IMG/VR virus record: IMGVR_UViG_3300045257_000057
Location: 1-28,926 of that record
Direction: 5' to 3' (one strand)
DNA: 28,926 nt
Source of the DNA: a virus
Shown here piece by piece: positions 1-6,166 of the stretch; position 1 is the stretch's first letter, and every line of letters begins with the position of its first letter. The notes below the pieces were generated by a model. The model had not been told where the DNA came from, made no database searches, and was given only the letters and a program-made list of their open reading frames with translations. The position numbers and the translations under genes are program-made.

Positions 1-2
1 AC

Positions 3-326
3 AGCCGCTTGCCGCTGGAGAGTTTTGCCGAGCTGGCGTTCGAGGCGCGGCTGATGGCGCGCGACAAGGCGTCCGCTGCCGAGAGCTGCGAGTTGCTGAT
101 CGCAACCTTCGAGGCGAAGGGCGAGATCGACCGGGGCGACGGCACGCCGGCACGCCCGCCGCGCCCGCTCGAACTGTTGGGCATGCGCGACGCCGCCGCG
201 GAGTTGCGCCACCGCGCGCGGATGGCTGGTCGCGTTGCCGAGGCAATGGATGCGCTCGCTGCTCGCGAAGCGGAAGTGCGCGCGCTGGTCGCGTCGGATC
301 AAACTGAAAGGGCGGTCGCATCATGA
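3..326 (+). CDS. Hypothetical phage protein, 5' end cut by window edge
   Basis: The reading frame is open to the window edge. A TTG at 9 is the first possible start seen, but the true start probably lies upstream, so this is called partial. The product is charged, Ala/Arg/Glu-rich and predicted mostly helical, with no membrane segment or signal peptide. It ends in an ATGA overlap with the next gene, so the two are probably translationally coupled. Lying just before a Mor-like activator, it belongs to the end of the early/middle region of a Mu-type genome. I do not recognise the family. Confidence 0.6.
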   Translation, partial: SRLPLESFAELAFEARLMARDKASAAESCELLIATFEAKGEIDRGDGTPARPPRPLELLGMRDAAAELRHRARMAGRVAEAMDALAAREAEVRALVASDQTERAVAS

Positions 327-556
327 AACGCAAGCGCACGCCTAAACGCCACGCGCCGGACTTCGATCGTCTCGTCGCTTCCGAGCCGAGCATCACGCCG
401 ATCGACGATCTGTGGCGCGCGCGCGGCTACCAGCGAACGGGCGCGCGCGCATGGCGCCGGAGGGACGGCACCTTCACCGTGCGCCTCGTGTGGCGCAAGC
501 GCGACGAACTCGTCTCGGCCGTCACCTGCACGATCGAGGGGATTGCGCTCGCATGA
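323..556 (+). CDS. Small basic hypothetical protein
   Basis: A 77-residue, very basic protein. The first ten residues carry six Lys/Arg, and a WRRRDGTFTVRLVWRKRDE segment looks like a beta hairpin. The start is set by an ATGA overlap with the previous gene, and its stop overlaps the start of the Mor-like gene in the same way. Composition would allow nucleic-acid binding, but no known domain is visible. In Mu-like phages this slot holds short, poorly conserved genes between gemA and mor. Confidence 0.6.
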   Translation: MKRKRTPKRHAPDFDRLVASEPSITPIDDLWRARGYQRTGARAWRRRDGTFTVRLVWRKRDELVSAVTCTIEGIALA

Positions 557-948
557 AGCCCGCGCTGCCCGGCGTGCTTGCCGAGATCGCATCCGTTGCC
601 GGAGAGGCAGCGGCGCTCGCGATCTCGGCGCGCGTCGGCGGCACCCGTGTCTACATTCCGGCGCACCCCGGCGACGATCACTGGCTCGTCGAAACTGTCG
701 GGCGTGAGGCGGCCGACAAGATCACCGCGCGCCTGCACGGCGACCGCTACGACATCCCGACGCTCGGCGTCGGCGCCTATCGAGGTTTCCGGCTTGCGGT
801 TGCGAAGCGCGTTCACGACCTCGACAAGGCCGGCAAGTCCGCACCTCAGATCGCTCGCGAAGCGGGGCTAACGTCGCGCGCCGTGCACCGTCACCGCGCG
901 GCGCATCGCGGTGGTCGCAGGGACGATCCGCAAGGCTCGCTGTTCTGA
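553..948 (+). CDS. mor: Mor/C-family late transcription activator
   Basis: 131 residues matching the Mu Mor/C family (Mor transcription activator). The N-terminal helical dimerisation part runs to about residue 28, followed by the hallmark GGTRVYIP (29-36) beta segment, a second half with HGDRYDIP (62-69), and a C-terminal helix-turn-helix around 94-113 (KSAPQIAREAGLTSRAVHRH). The family binds dyads as a dimer and recruits host RNA polymerase to promoters with poor -35 elements. I chose the ATG at 553 because it gives an ATGA overlap and the family length; longer upstream extensions are out-of-family. It is the only Mor/C-type gene in the window, so it probably drives the late operon beginning at 1215, and perhaps the unit starting at 8804. 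Confidence 0.88.
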   Translation: MKPALPGVLAEIASVAGEAAALAISARVGGTRVYIPAHPGDDHWLVETVGREAADKITARLHGDRYDIPTLGVGAYRGFRLAVAKRVHDLDKAGKSAPQIAREAGLTSRAVHRHRAAHRGGRRDDPQGSLF

Positions 949-1088
949 TGTGGACCGCCCGCGCGCTCCCGGTGATCAGTATGATCCTCGCCATCTGTTC
1001 GTCGGTCGCCTACGCTTTCGAGGGCGACTGGCGTCGCGCGCTCTATTGGGCAGCCGCGGCCACACTCACGGCGACCATCACCTTCTGA
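948..1088 (+). CDS. 46-residue two-helix membrane peptide
   Basis: A short ORF joined to mor by a TGATG overlap. The product begins MWTARALPVISMILAICSSV and has two hydrophobic stretches (about residues 5-23 and 31-46) separated by the charged turn EGDWRR. Small membrane proteins sit between mor and the lysis genes in other Mu-like phages. A holin-like role is possible because lysis genes follow, but the gene lies upstream of the presumed late promoter, which argues against tight late control. The coupled start and hydrophobic pattern make it likely real; the function is unknown. Confidence 0.6.
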   Translation: MWTARALPVISMILAICSSVAYAFEGDWRRALYWAAAATLTATITF

Positions 1089-1214
1089 GTCCTGTCGCTG
1101 TGTCAGGGTGCCCTTCCGGCGCTCAATCCCGTTTATTCCCGAAATGCCATTTCAACTCTGACGGTCGTCAGGGATTTCGCGAAACCGCAATGCGGCTCGC
1201 GGCTGGGGAGCCGA
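1089..1214 (+). promoter_or_regulatory. Candidate Mor-activated late promoter region (Pm/Plys position)
   Basis: A 126-base non-coding gap between the middle region and the lysis genes, in an otherwise gapless gene string. It holds an imperfect dyad CTGTCGC-T-GTGTCAG (1092-1106), GAAAT-gcc-ATTTC (1141-1153), CTGACG-gt-CGTCAG (1158-1171) and the palindrome TTTCGCGAAA (1175-1184). The most AT-rich hexamer is TTTATT (1132-1137), about 35 bases from the centre of the first dyad, close to the Mor-site to -10 distance I recall for Mu Pm. The lysozyme SD GGGGAG is at 1205-1210. The promoter call is inference from position and dyads. Confidence 0.5.
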
Positions 1215-2441
1215 ATGCTGATCGCGCAGGAAGCCTTCGACCTGATCGTCACCGAAGAGGTTTCGAGCGAGGCGACCTACAGACGAAAATATCGCCGGCC
1301 GGTGTGGCCGGGCGGCGCGTCGGGCATCACGATCGGCGTCGGCTACGATCTCGGCTACATGACGCGCGAGCAGCTGTGGGCCGACTGGCGCGGTCATCTC
1401 TCCACCACGATGATCACGGCGCTGGAGAAGCGCGCGCTCGGCATCAGGGGCGCGGCGGCGAAGGCGCGCCTGAAAGAACTGCAGGCGCTGATCGACGTGC
1501 CGTGGGAGGCCGCGCTTGCGGTCTACCGCGACTGCGTGCTGCCGCGCTACGTGGCGAAGCTGCGCGCCGCGCTGCCGAATACCGATCGGCTCGGGCCGGA
1601 GTGTCTCGGTGCGCTCGCGTCGCTGTGCATCAACCGCGGCTTCTCGTTCACGCGGCCCGAGGCGCGCTACGCCGAGATGCGCGCGATCCGCGCGCACATG
1701 GAGGCGTGCGACTTCGAGAAAATTCCCGACGAACTGCGCGCCATGAAGCGCCTCTGGCCGGCGAAGTCCGGCCTGCGCCCGCGCCGCGAGCACGAGGCGG
1801 TGCTGTTTGAACGCGGCTTGAAGAAGCTCTCCGGCGCGACCGTGCAACCGGCCGCGTTCGCGGTGCTGCCGGATCGACCCGGTGCGGCGGACGAACCGGA
1901 CGCCGTCGATCCGACGCCGGACCCCGAGCTGAAGTCGGTTCAAGAGAAGCTCATCGAGCAGGGCTACTACGAGGTCGGCGCGGCGAGCGGCATCGGCGGC
2001 GCGCGCACCGACGATGCGATCCGCGCGTTCCGCAAGAACTGCGAGCTGCCCGACTCGACCGACATCGACGAAGACTTGAAGTCCGCGTTGATGGACCCGA
2101 CCAATCACCGGCCGATCGCGCCCGAGCGCGCGACGATGACGGCGGATGATCTGCGCGAGAGTGGGTCGAGCACCATCACGCTCACCGACCGCATGAAGAC
2201 GTGGGCAGGCGGATTATTCGGCGCGGGCCTCGTCGGCAGCGCGGGCGAAGGCGGCGGTGTCGTCGACAAGGTGACGGACGGCGCGACCAGGCTCTCCGGC
2301 TTCAAGGAGGCGATGAACGGTCTCGGCATCGGCCTCGGCGCGGTCGCGCTGCTTGCCGTCGCCGGCTTCGTCGTCTGGCTGATCGCGCACAAGATCGAAC
2401 AGAACCGCGTGCACGAAGCGCGCATCGGCAAGAACCTGTGA
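1215..2441 (+). CDS. lys: Endolysin: lysozyme + peptidoglycan-binding + C-terminal TM
   Basis: 408 residues. The N-terminal part is lysozyme-like (GH24/pesticin type): an acidic cluster near 14-19 supplies a candidate catalytic Glu, then ITIGVGYDLG (38-47), a SLCINRGFSF segment (136-145) and a typical RRREHEAVLFERG ending (189-201). Residues 237-295 resemble a PG_binding_1 domain (QEKLIEQGYY, GARTDDAIRAFRKNCEL). A membrane segment lies at about 370-391, followed by a basic tail. It would cleave peptidoglycan at lysis. The C-terminal anchor is unlike classic soluble T4/P22 lysozymes. The ATG has SD GGGGAG four bases upstream. It heads the late operon and overlaps the next gene by GTGA. Confidence 0.85.
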   Translation: MLIAQEAFDLIVTEEVSSEATYRRKYRRPVWPGGASGITIGVGYDLGYMTREQLWADWRGHLSTTMITALEKRALGIRGAAAKARLKELQALIDVPWEAALAVYRDCVLPRYVAKLRAALPNTDRLGPECLGALASLCINRGFSFTRPEARYAEMRAIRAHMEACDFEKIPDELRAMKRLWPAKSGLRPRREHEAVLFERGLKKLSGATVQPAAFAVLPDRPGAADEPDAVDPTPDPELKSVQEKLIEQGYYEVGAASGIGGARTDDAIRAFRKNCELPDSTDIDEDLKSALMDPTNHRPIAPERATMTADDLRESGSSTITLTDRMKTWAGGLFGAGLVGSAGEGGGVVDKVTDGATRLSGFKEAMNGLGIGLGAVALLAVAGFVVWLIAHKIEQNRVHEARIGKNL

Positions 2442-2857
2442 GCGTCATCGTCCCGCTCATCGTTCGGCTGCTCGCGCTGTTCGGCGTGAGCGTGTCGCCG
2501 TTCGTGGCGGGCCTCGCGCTGTCGGCGGTCGCGGTGCTTGGCAGCGGCTTCATGCTGCTCGCCGCCTCGCATCACGGCTACGCCAAGGCGGAGGGCGTGT
2601 GTCAGGACAAGGCGCTCAAGGCGCAGCTGCAGATCATCACCATCGAGCGCGACTCTCTCAACGATCGCGCGACGCGCGCCGAAGATCGAGTGAGCGAAGT
2701 GGCGGGCGTCGTGGTCGCGCAGGAGCGTGATCTGGAAAAGCTGCGCAAGGACGTGAAGCAACTGCAATCGACGAAGGAAGGGGCGAAGCGTGATCCGAAG
2801 GCTCTCATCGACGATCACTGTAACGTCACTGGCGCTGGCGCTCGTCGCCTGCGCTAG
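2438..2857 (+). CDS. Rz-like inner-membrane spanin
   Basis: The GTG start overlaps the endolysin stop (GTGA), giving 139 residues. The N-terminus is hydrophobic, with segments at about 4-17 and 21-45. It is followed by a long heptad-rich region (IITIERDSLNDRATRAEDRV, then ERDLEKLRKDVKQLQ) predicted as a periplasmic coiled coil. Topology, length and the overlapping lipoprotein gene fit an i-spanin, which joins an outer-membrane partner to fuse the two membranes at lysis. The first hydrophobic stretch is extra compared with lambda Rz, so a holin-like contribution cannot be excluded. Spanins diverge greatly, so the call rests on topology and context. Confidence 0.7.
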   Translation: MSVIVPLIVRLLALFGVSVSPFVAGLALSAVAVLGSGFMLLAASHHGYAKAEGVCQDKALKAQLQIITIERDSLNDRATRAEDRVSEVAGVVVAQERDLEKLRKDVKQLQSTKEGAKRDPKALIDDHCNVTGAGARRLR

Positions 2858-3167
2858 CGGCATGCCGACGATCGCGCCCACGGCTCGCGACATCGGGCCG
2901 CCTCCGGCCGACTTGCAGGAAGTTCAGATCGCGGAGCCGGTCGAGGGCGAGAACGCGTTCGTGATCGCGAAGCGCGCGCTCAACGCTCTCGACCTTGCGA
3001 ACTATCGCATCTGCAAGCTGCGCGGCGAATGGGTGCGCGTGCGCATCGACCATCTCGCCGGCAGCCAGAAGATCGACCCGCCCGCGGAGTGCCAGCCGCC
3101 GGAGGACGCGGCACCGAAGCCCGCGCCCGCGAAGAAGGCGAAGTGGAAATTGAGAGGGCGGGCGTGA
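2790..3167 (+). CDS. Rz1-like outer-membrane spanin lipoprotein
   Basis: 125 residues from a GTG at 2790 with purine-rich SD sequence around 2773-2780. The signal peptide ends in a lipobox LVAC with Cys21 as the expected lipidated residue. The mature part is Pro-rich near both ends (GPPPADLQ, PAECQPPEDAAPKPAPAKK). The start lies inside the Rz-like gene in another frame, with 68 bases of overlap, the hallmark of Rz/Rz1 pairs. It is longer than lambda Rz1, which is common in Mu-like phages. Role: outer-membrane half of the spanin complex. Confidence 0.75.
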   Translation: MIRRLSSTITVTSLALALVACASGMPTIAPTARDIGPPPADLQEVQIAEPVEGENAFVIAKRALNALDLANYRICKLRGEWVRVRIDHLAGSQKIDPPAECQPPEDAAPKPAPAKKAKWKLRGRA

Positions 3168-3196
3168 ACAAGAAGGTGGAGAAGAAGGCCGCATGA
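3164..3196 (+). CDS. Ten-codon coupling ORF (uncertain)
   Basis: A GTG at 3164 overlaps the Rz1 stop (GTGA) and opens ten codons (MNKKVEKKAA) whose stop overlaps the ATG of the next gene (ATGA). The purine-rich sequence inside also supplies the SD (GGAGAAGAAGG) of that gene. It may be a translational bridge rather than a gene for a functional peptide, or it may be chance. Confidence 0.2.
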   Translation: MNKKVEKKAA

Positions 3197-3570
3197 ACGA
3201 TCTACTCCCGTGGGTGCCGCACGTCATCGCGGCCGCCGCGCTCGCCTACGCGGTGTTCAACAACCGCGGCAGGAAGCACGAAAAGAAAATGTCTGACATC
3301 GAGCAGAGCGTCGCGGCCGTGAACAACGGCATCGTGACTATGCAGCGGACCATCGAGGGTCGCGTCGACAAGATCGAGGACCGGGTGACTAAGGTCGAGG
3401 GCGAGGTGACGCATCTCCCCGACAAGGAGGTCACGCATCGACTGGAACTGGCAATGGCCCGCTTCGAAGGCGAACTGGGCAGAATGAGCGAACGCATGAA
3501 GCCGCTCGGCGCGATGGCCGATCGTATTCAGGACGCGGTGCTCGCGCGCGTGGAGGCGCAGGTTAGATGA
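3193..3570 (+). CDS. DUF2730 family protein (Mu gp25-like)
   Basis: 125 residues: a short N-terminal membrane segment (about 5-22, LPWVPHVIAAAALAYAVF), a basic stop-transfer stretch (NNRGRKHEKK), then a long coiled coil with repeated hydrophobic/charged heptads to the end. This is the architecture of DUF2730, the Mu gp25 family, found between the lysis and terminase genes of Mu-like phages. Its function is not established. A strong purine-rich SD precedes the ATG, and the stop overlaps the following ATG. Confidence 0.75.
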   Translation: MNDLLPWVPHVIAAAALAYAVFNNRGRKHEKKMSDIEQSVAAVNNGIVTMQRTIEGRVDKIEDRVTKVEGEVTHLPDKEVTHRLELAMARFEGELGRMSERMKPLGAMADRIQDAVLARVEAQVR

Positions 3571-3857
3571 GCAGGATTATTTCCGAAGAGGCGCGCCTCA
3601 TCATTCTGCGCGAGCTGCACGACCAGCCGGGCTACTCGCTCAACGACGCCATGCTGCAGGCGGTGCTGGAGACGTTCGGCATCAATCGTTCGCGCGACTG
3701 GCTGCGCGACGAGCTGCGCGCGATGGCTGAACTCGGCGCCATCACGCTGCGCGAGGCCGGGAGCGTGCGCATCGCCGTGATGACGGACAAGGGCCGCGAC
3801 CACGTCGAGCATCGCTTCTCGATCGAGGGCATCAAGCGGCCCGGCCCGCGGGGATAA
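3567..3857 (+). CDS. Winged-helix phage protein (Mu gp26-like)
   Basis: 96 residues beginning MSRIISEEARLIILRELHDQ. The pattern of a first helix, then SLNDAMLQAVLETFGINRSRDWLRDELRAMAELGAI, then a beta wing (ITLREAGSVRIAVMTDKG), matches the winged-helix family annotated as VpaChn25_0724-type, which sits between gp25-like and gp27-like genes in Mu relatives. DNA binding is plausible and the gene lies next to the small terminase, but a packaging role is only inferred. It overlaps the previous gene by ATGA. Confidence 0.75.
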   Translation: MSRIISEEARLIILRELHDQPGYSLNDAMLQAVLETFGINRSRDWLRDELRAMAELGAITLREAGSVRIAVMTDKGRDHVEHRFSIEGIKRPGPRG

Positions 3858-3862
3858 TCCGC

Positions 3863-4450
3863 ATGGCGCAGGACAAGTGGGGCCGGCTGTCGTCGTTCGA
3901 CCTCTTGCCCGAAGAAGCCACGCCCGACATCGTCTGGGCGAACGACGCCATCAAGGCGCGGCGCATGCCGCAAATAAAAATTCTCGACGAGCTGAACAGG
4001 CGGCTCGCCGATCGCGGCATCGGGCCGATCTCGAAGTCGGCGTTCAACCGCAAGGTCCTCTCCGCGATGGCGAACGGCGCAGCGCTCTTGCGCGTGCGAG
4101 AGATGGCATCGGTGCTCGGCGAGAAGATGGACGAGTTTCCCGATGGCGATGTCGGCCTGCTGCTCAACGAAATGGGCAAGGCGATCCTTTACGACGTGAT
4201 GTCGCACGCACAGCTCACCGATAAAATCTCGATGGGCCTCGTCGTTAATTCAGCGATCGCGCTGGAGAAGTTCGCCAACGCCCGCAAGCACGACACTGCG
4301 ACGCGCGACAAGAACTTCAAATCATTCACCGCGCGCGCGAACGCAGCCGTCGACAGGGCCGGCGCCGAAAGGGGGCTGTCGACCGCGACGATCGAAGACA
4401 TCAAGGCGCAAATCCTCGGCGTCGCCAAGGAGGCGCGCGCTCATGCTTGA
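3863..4450 (+). CDS. DUF3486 family, Mu gp27-like small terminase candidate
   Basis: 195 residues, almost all helical. The N-terminus (SSFDLLPEEATPDIVWANDAIKARR and KILDELNRRLADRGIGPISK) looks like a helix-turn-helix of the type seen in Mu gp27/DUF3486. The rest is a long helical region ending with KNFKSFTARANAAVDRAGAERGLS. Mu gp27 is regarded as the small terminase partner of gp28, choosing the pac site and stimulating the large subunit. SD-like GGGGAT lies upstream of the ATG. Placement directly before the large terminase supports the call. Confidence 0.75.
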   Translation: MAQDKWGRLSSFDLLPEEATPDIVWANDAIKARRMPQIKILDELNRRLADRGIGPISKSAFNRKVLSAMANGAALLRVREMASVLGEKMDEFPDGDVGLLLNEMGKAILYDVMSHAQLTDKISMGLVVNSAIALEKFANARKHDTATRDKNFKSFTARANAAVDRAGAERGLSTATIEDIKAQILGVAKEARAHA

Positions 4451-4523
4451 GCTGGCGACGATCGCCGCGACGTCCCTCCTGGCCGGCCTCGGCGCGTGGG
4501 TCGCCGATCGGGTGCTGCCGTGA
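4443..4523 (+). CDS. 26-residue hydrophobic micro-ORF between terminase genes
   Basis: The ATG at 4443 lies inside the last codons of the small terminase gene in another frame, and the stop overlaps the GTG chosen for the large terminase (GTGA). The product (MLELATIAATSLLAGLGAWV...) is a single hydrophobic helix. It bridges what would otherwise be a 69-base gap between two genes that abut in most relatives. It could be a membrane micropeptide or a coupling device. Length alone gives little statistical support. Confidence 0.35.
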   Translation: MLELATIAATSLLAGLGAWVADRVLP

Positions 4524-6166
4524 ACGCGGCCGGCCCCGTCACCGCGGCCGACTGGGCGGCGCACCGGCACGCCGCGCTCGCGGAGATGCCGGCCGGCCTT
4601 CGGGGAACGTCGCTGCCCGACGTGCTGCTGCCCTACCAGAAGAAGTTGCTCGCCTCGACATCGCGCAATGCGCTGACCGTCGCGGAGAAGACGCGGCGCG
4701 CCGGTGCGACGTGGGGCGTCGGCGCAGACGCGGTGCTCACCTCCGGCGCGAAGAAGTCCGCGGGCGGCATGGACACGCTTTACATTGGCTACAATCTCGA
4801 CATGGCGCGCGAGTTCATCGACGTGTGCGCGATGTGGGCCAAGGCGTTCATGCCTGCCTGCTCGGCAGTCGAGGAGTTCCTTTTCGCCGATCAGGGCGAG
4901 CACGGCGCCGATCGCGCCATCAAGGCGTTCCGCATCACGTTCGCGTCGGGCTTCGAGATCATGGCCCTGTCGTCGCGCCCGCGCTCGCTGCGCGGCCGAC
5001 AGGGCTTCGTGATCCTCGACGAGTTCGCCTTCCACGACAACGCCGGCGAGCTGCTCAAGGCCGCTATGGCGCTCCTGATCTGGGGCGGCAGGGTGCTGGT
5101 GATCTCGACGCACAACGGCGAGGACAACCCTTACAACGAACTGATCACCGAAATTCGCGCCGGCAAGCGCAAGGGCCATGTGGTGCGCTTCACGTTCGAC
5201 GATGCGCTTGAGCAGGGGCTCTATCAGCGCATCTGCCTTGTCACCGGCAAGACGTGGTCGGCCGAAGCCGAGGCGGAATGGCGCGCCGGCATCCGCGACT
5301 ATTACGGCAGCGATGCGGCCGAAGAACTGGACTGCATCCCGTCGCAAGGCTCGGGCGTCTATCTCACCGGCGCGCTGATCGAGGCGTGCATGTCGCCGCA
5401 CACGAAAGTGTTCCGCCTGCGTTGCCCCGAGGGCTTCGAGCTGGAGAGCGACGAGCACCGCAAGTCGTACGTCGACGACTGGCTTGAAGAGCATTTGAAG
5501 CCGGTGATGGACGCGCTCGACAAACGGCTGCGCCATTCCTACGGCTTCGACTTCGGCCGGTCGGGCGACCTCTCGGTGTTCTTGCCGCTCGCCGAGGAGT
5601 CGAGCCTGCTGCTGCGCGCGCCGTTCGTGCTGGAGCTGCGCAACGTTCCGTTTCGCCAACAGGAGCAAGTCCTGTTCTGGCTCGTCGATCGACTGCCGCG
5701 CTTCGCCAACGGCAAGCACGACGCGCGCGGCAATGGCCAGTTCCTCGCCGAGTACGCCGTGCAGAAATACGGCGCGCTGCGCATCGAGGCCGTGATGCTC
5801 TCGCAGCCGTGGTATCTCGCGAACATGCCGGTGATGAAGGCCGCGTTCGAAGATCGCACCATCGAGCTGCCGCGCGACACCGACACCAAGGCCGACTTCC
5901 GCACGATCAGGATGGTGCGTGGCATTCCGCTCATCCCTGACAACGCGCACACCAAGGGCAGCGATGGCGGCCAGCGGCACGGCGACACCGCGGTCGCGGG
6001 CTGCCTCGCGGTCGCTGCCGCGAAGGCGGACGTGATGGAGATCGCCTACCGCTCGGCGTCGACAGACGCGGCCGCCGCGCGCGGCACCGCCGACGAGGCC
6101 GATCGCGACGAAGACCGGCAGTGGTGGAAGTCGCCGCTCGGCGCTGGAATACGAGGAAGTCTCTGA
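4520..6166 (+). CDS. Terminase large subunit (Mu gp28-like)
   Basis: 548 residues from the GTG at 4520, which overlaps the preceding micro-ORF by GTGA. An in-frame GTG at 4496 would add eight residues. It is the DNA-packaging motor: an N-terminal ATPase with a Walker-A-like KTRRAGATWG (57-66), Walker B GFVILDEFAF (about 162-171) and coupling motif VLVISTHNG (about 192-200), then an RNase-H-like nuclease domain beginning GFDFGRSGDLSVF (about 342). The Arg-rich, non-canonical Walker A is usual for this family. Length fits Mu gp28. The stop joins the portal gene by TGATG. Confidence 0.9.
   Translation: MNAAGPVTAADWAAHRHAALAEMPAGLRGTSLPDVLLPYQKKLLASTSRNALTVAEKTRRAGATWGVGADAVLTSGAKKSAGGMDTLYIGYNLDMAREFIDVCAMWAKAFMPACSAVEEFLFADQGEHGADRAIKAFRITFASGFEIMALSSRPRSLRGRQGFVILDEFAFHDNAGELLKAAMALLIWGGRVLVISTHNGEDNPYNELITEIRAGKRKGHVVRFTFDDALEQGLYQRICLVTGKTWSAEAEAEWRAGIRDYYGSDAAEELDCIPSQGSGVYLTGALIEACMSPHTKVFRLRCPEGFELESDEHRKSYVDDWLEEHLKPVMDALDKRLRHSYGFDFGRSGDLSVFLPLAEESSLLLRAPFVLELRNVPFRQQEQVLFWLVDRLPRFANGKHDARGNGQFLAEYAVQKYGALRIEAVMLSQPWYLANMPVMKAAFEDRTIELPRDTDTKADFRTIRMVRGIPLIPDNAHTKGSDGGQRHGDTAVAGCLAVAAAKADVMEIAYRSASTDAAAARGTADEADRDEDRQWWKSPLGAGIRGSL

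Noticed and set aside
911-1810. Plus-strand ORF across the late promoter gap and endolysin gene
   Set aside because: Overlaps the better supported endolysin in another frame; the product is Arg/His-rich without domains.
4322-5980. 552-codon minus-strand ORF
   Set aside because: Antisense to the terminase gene, no recognisable domain, Arg/His/Ala-rich as expected of a high-GC shadow frame.
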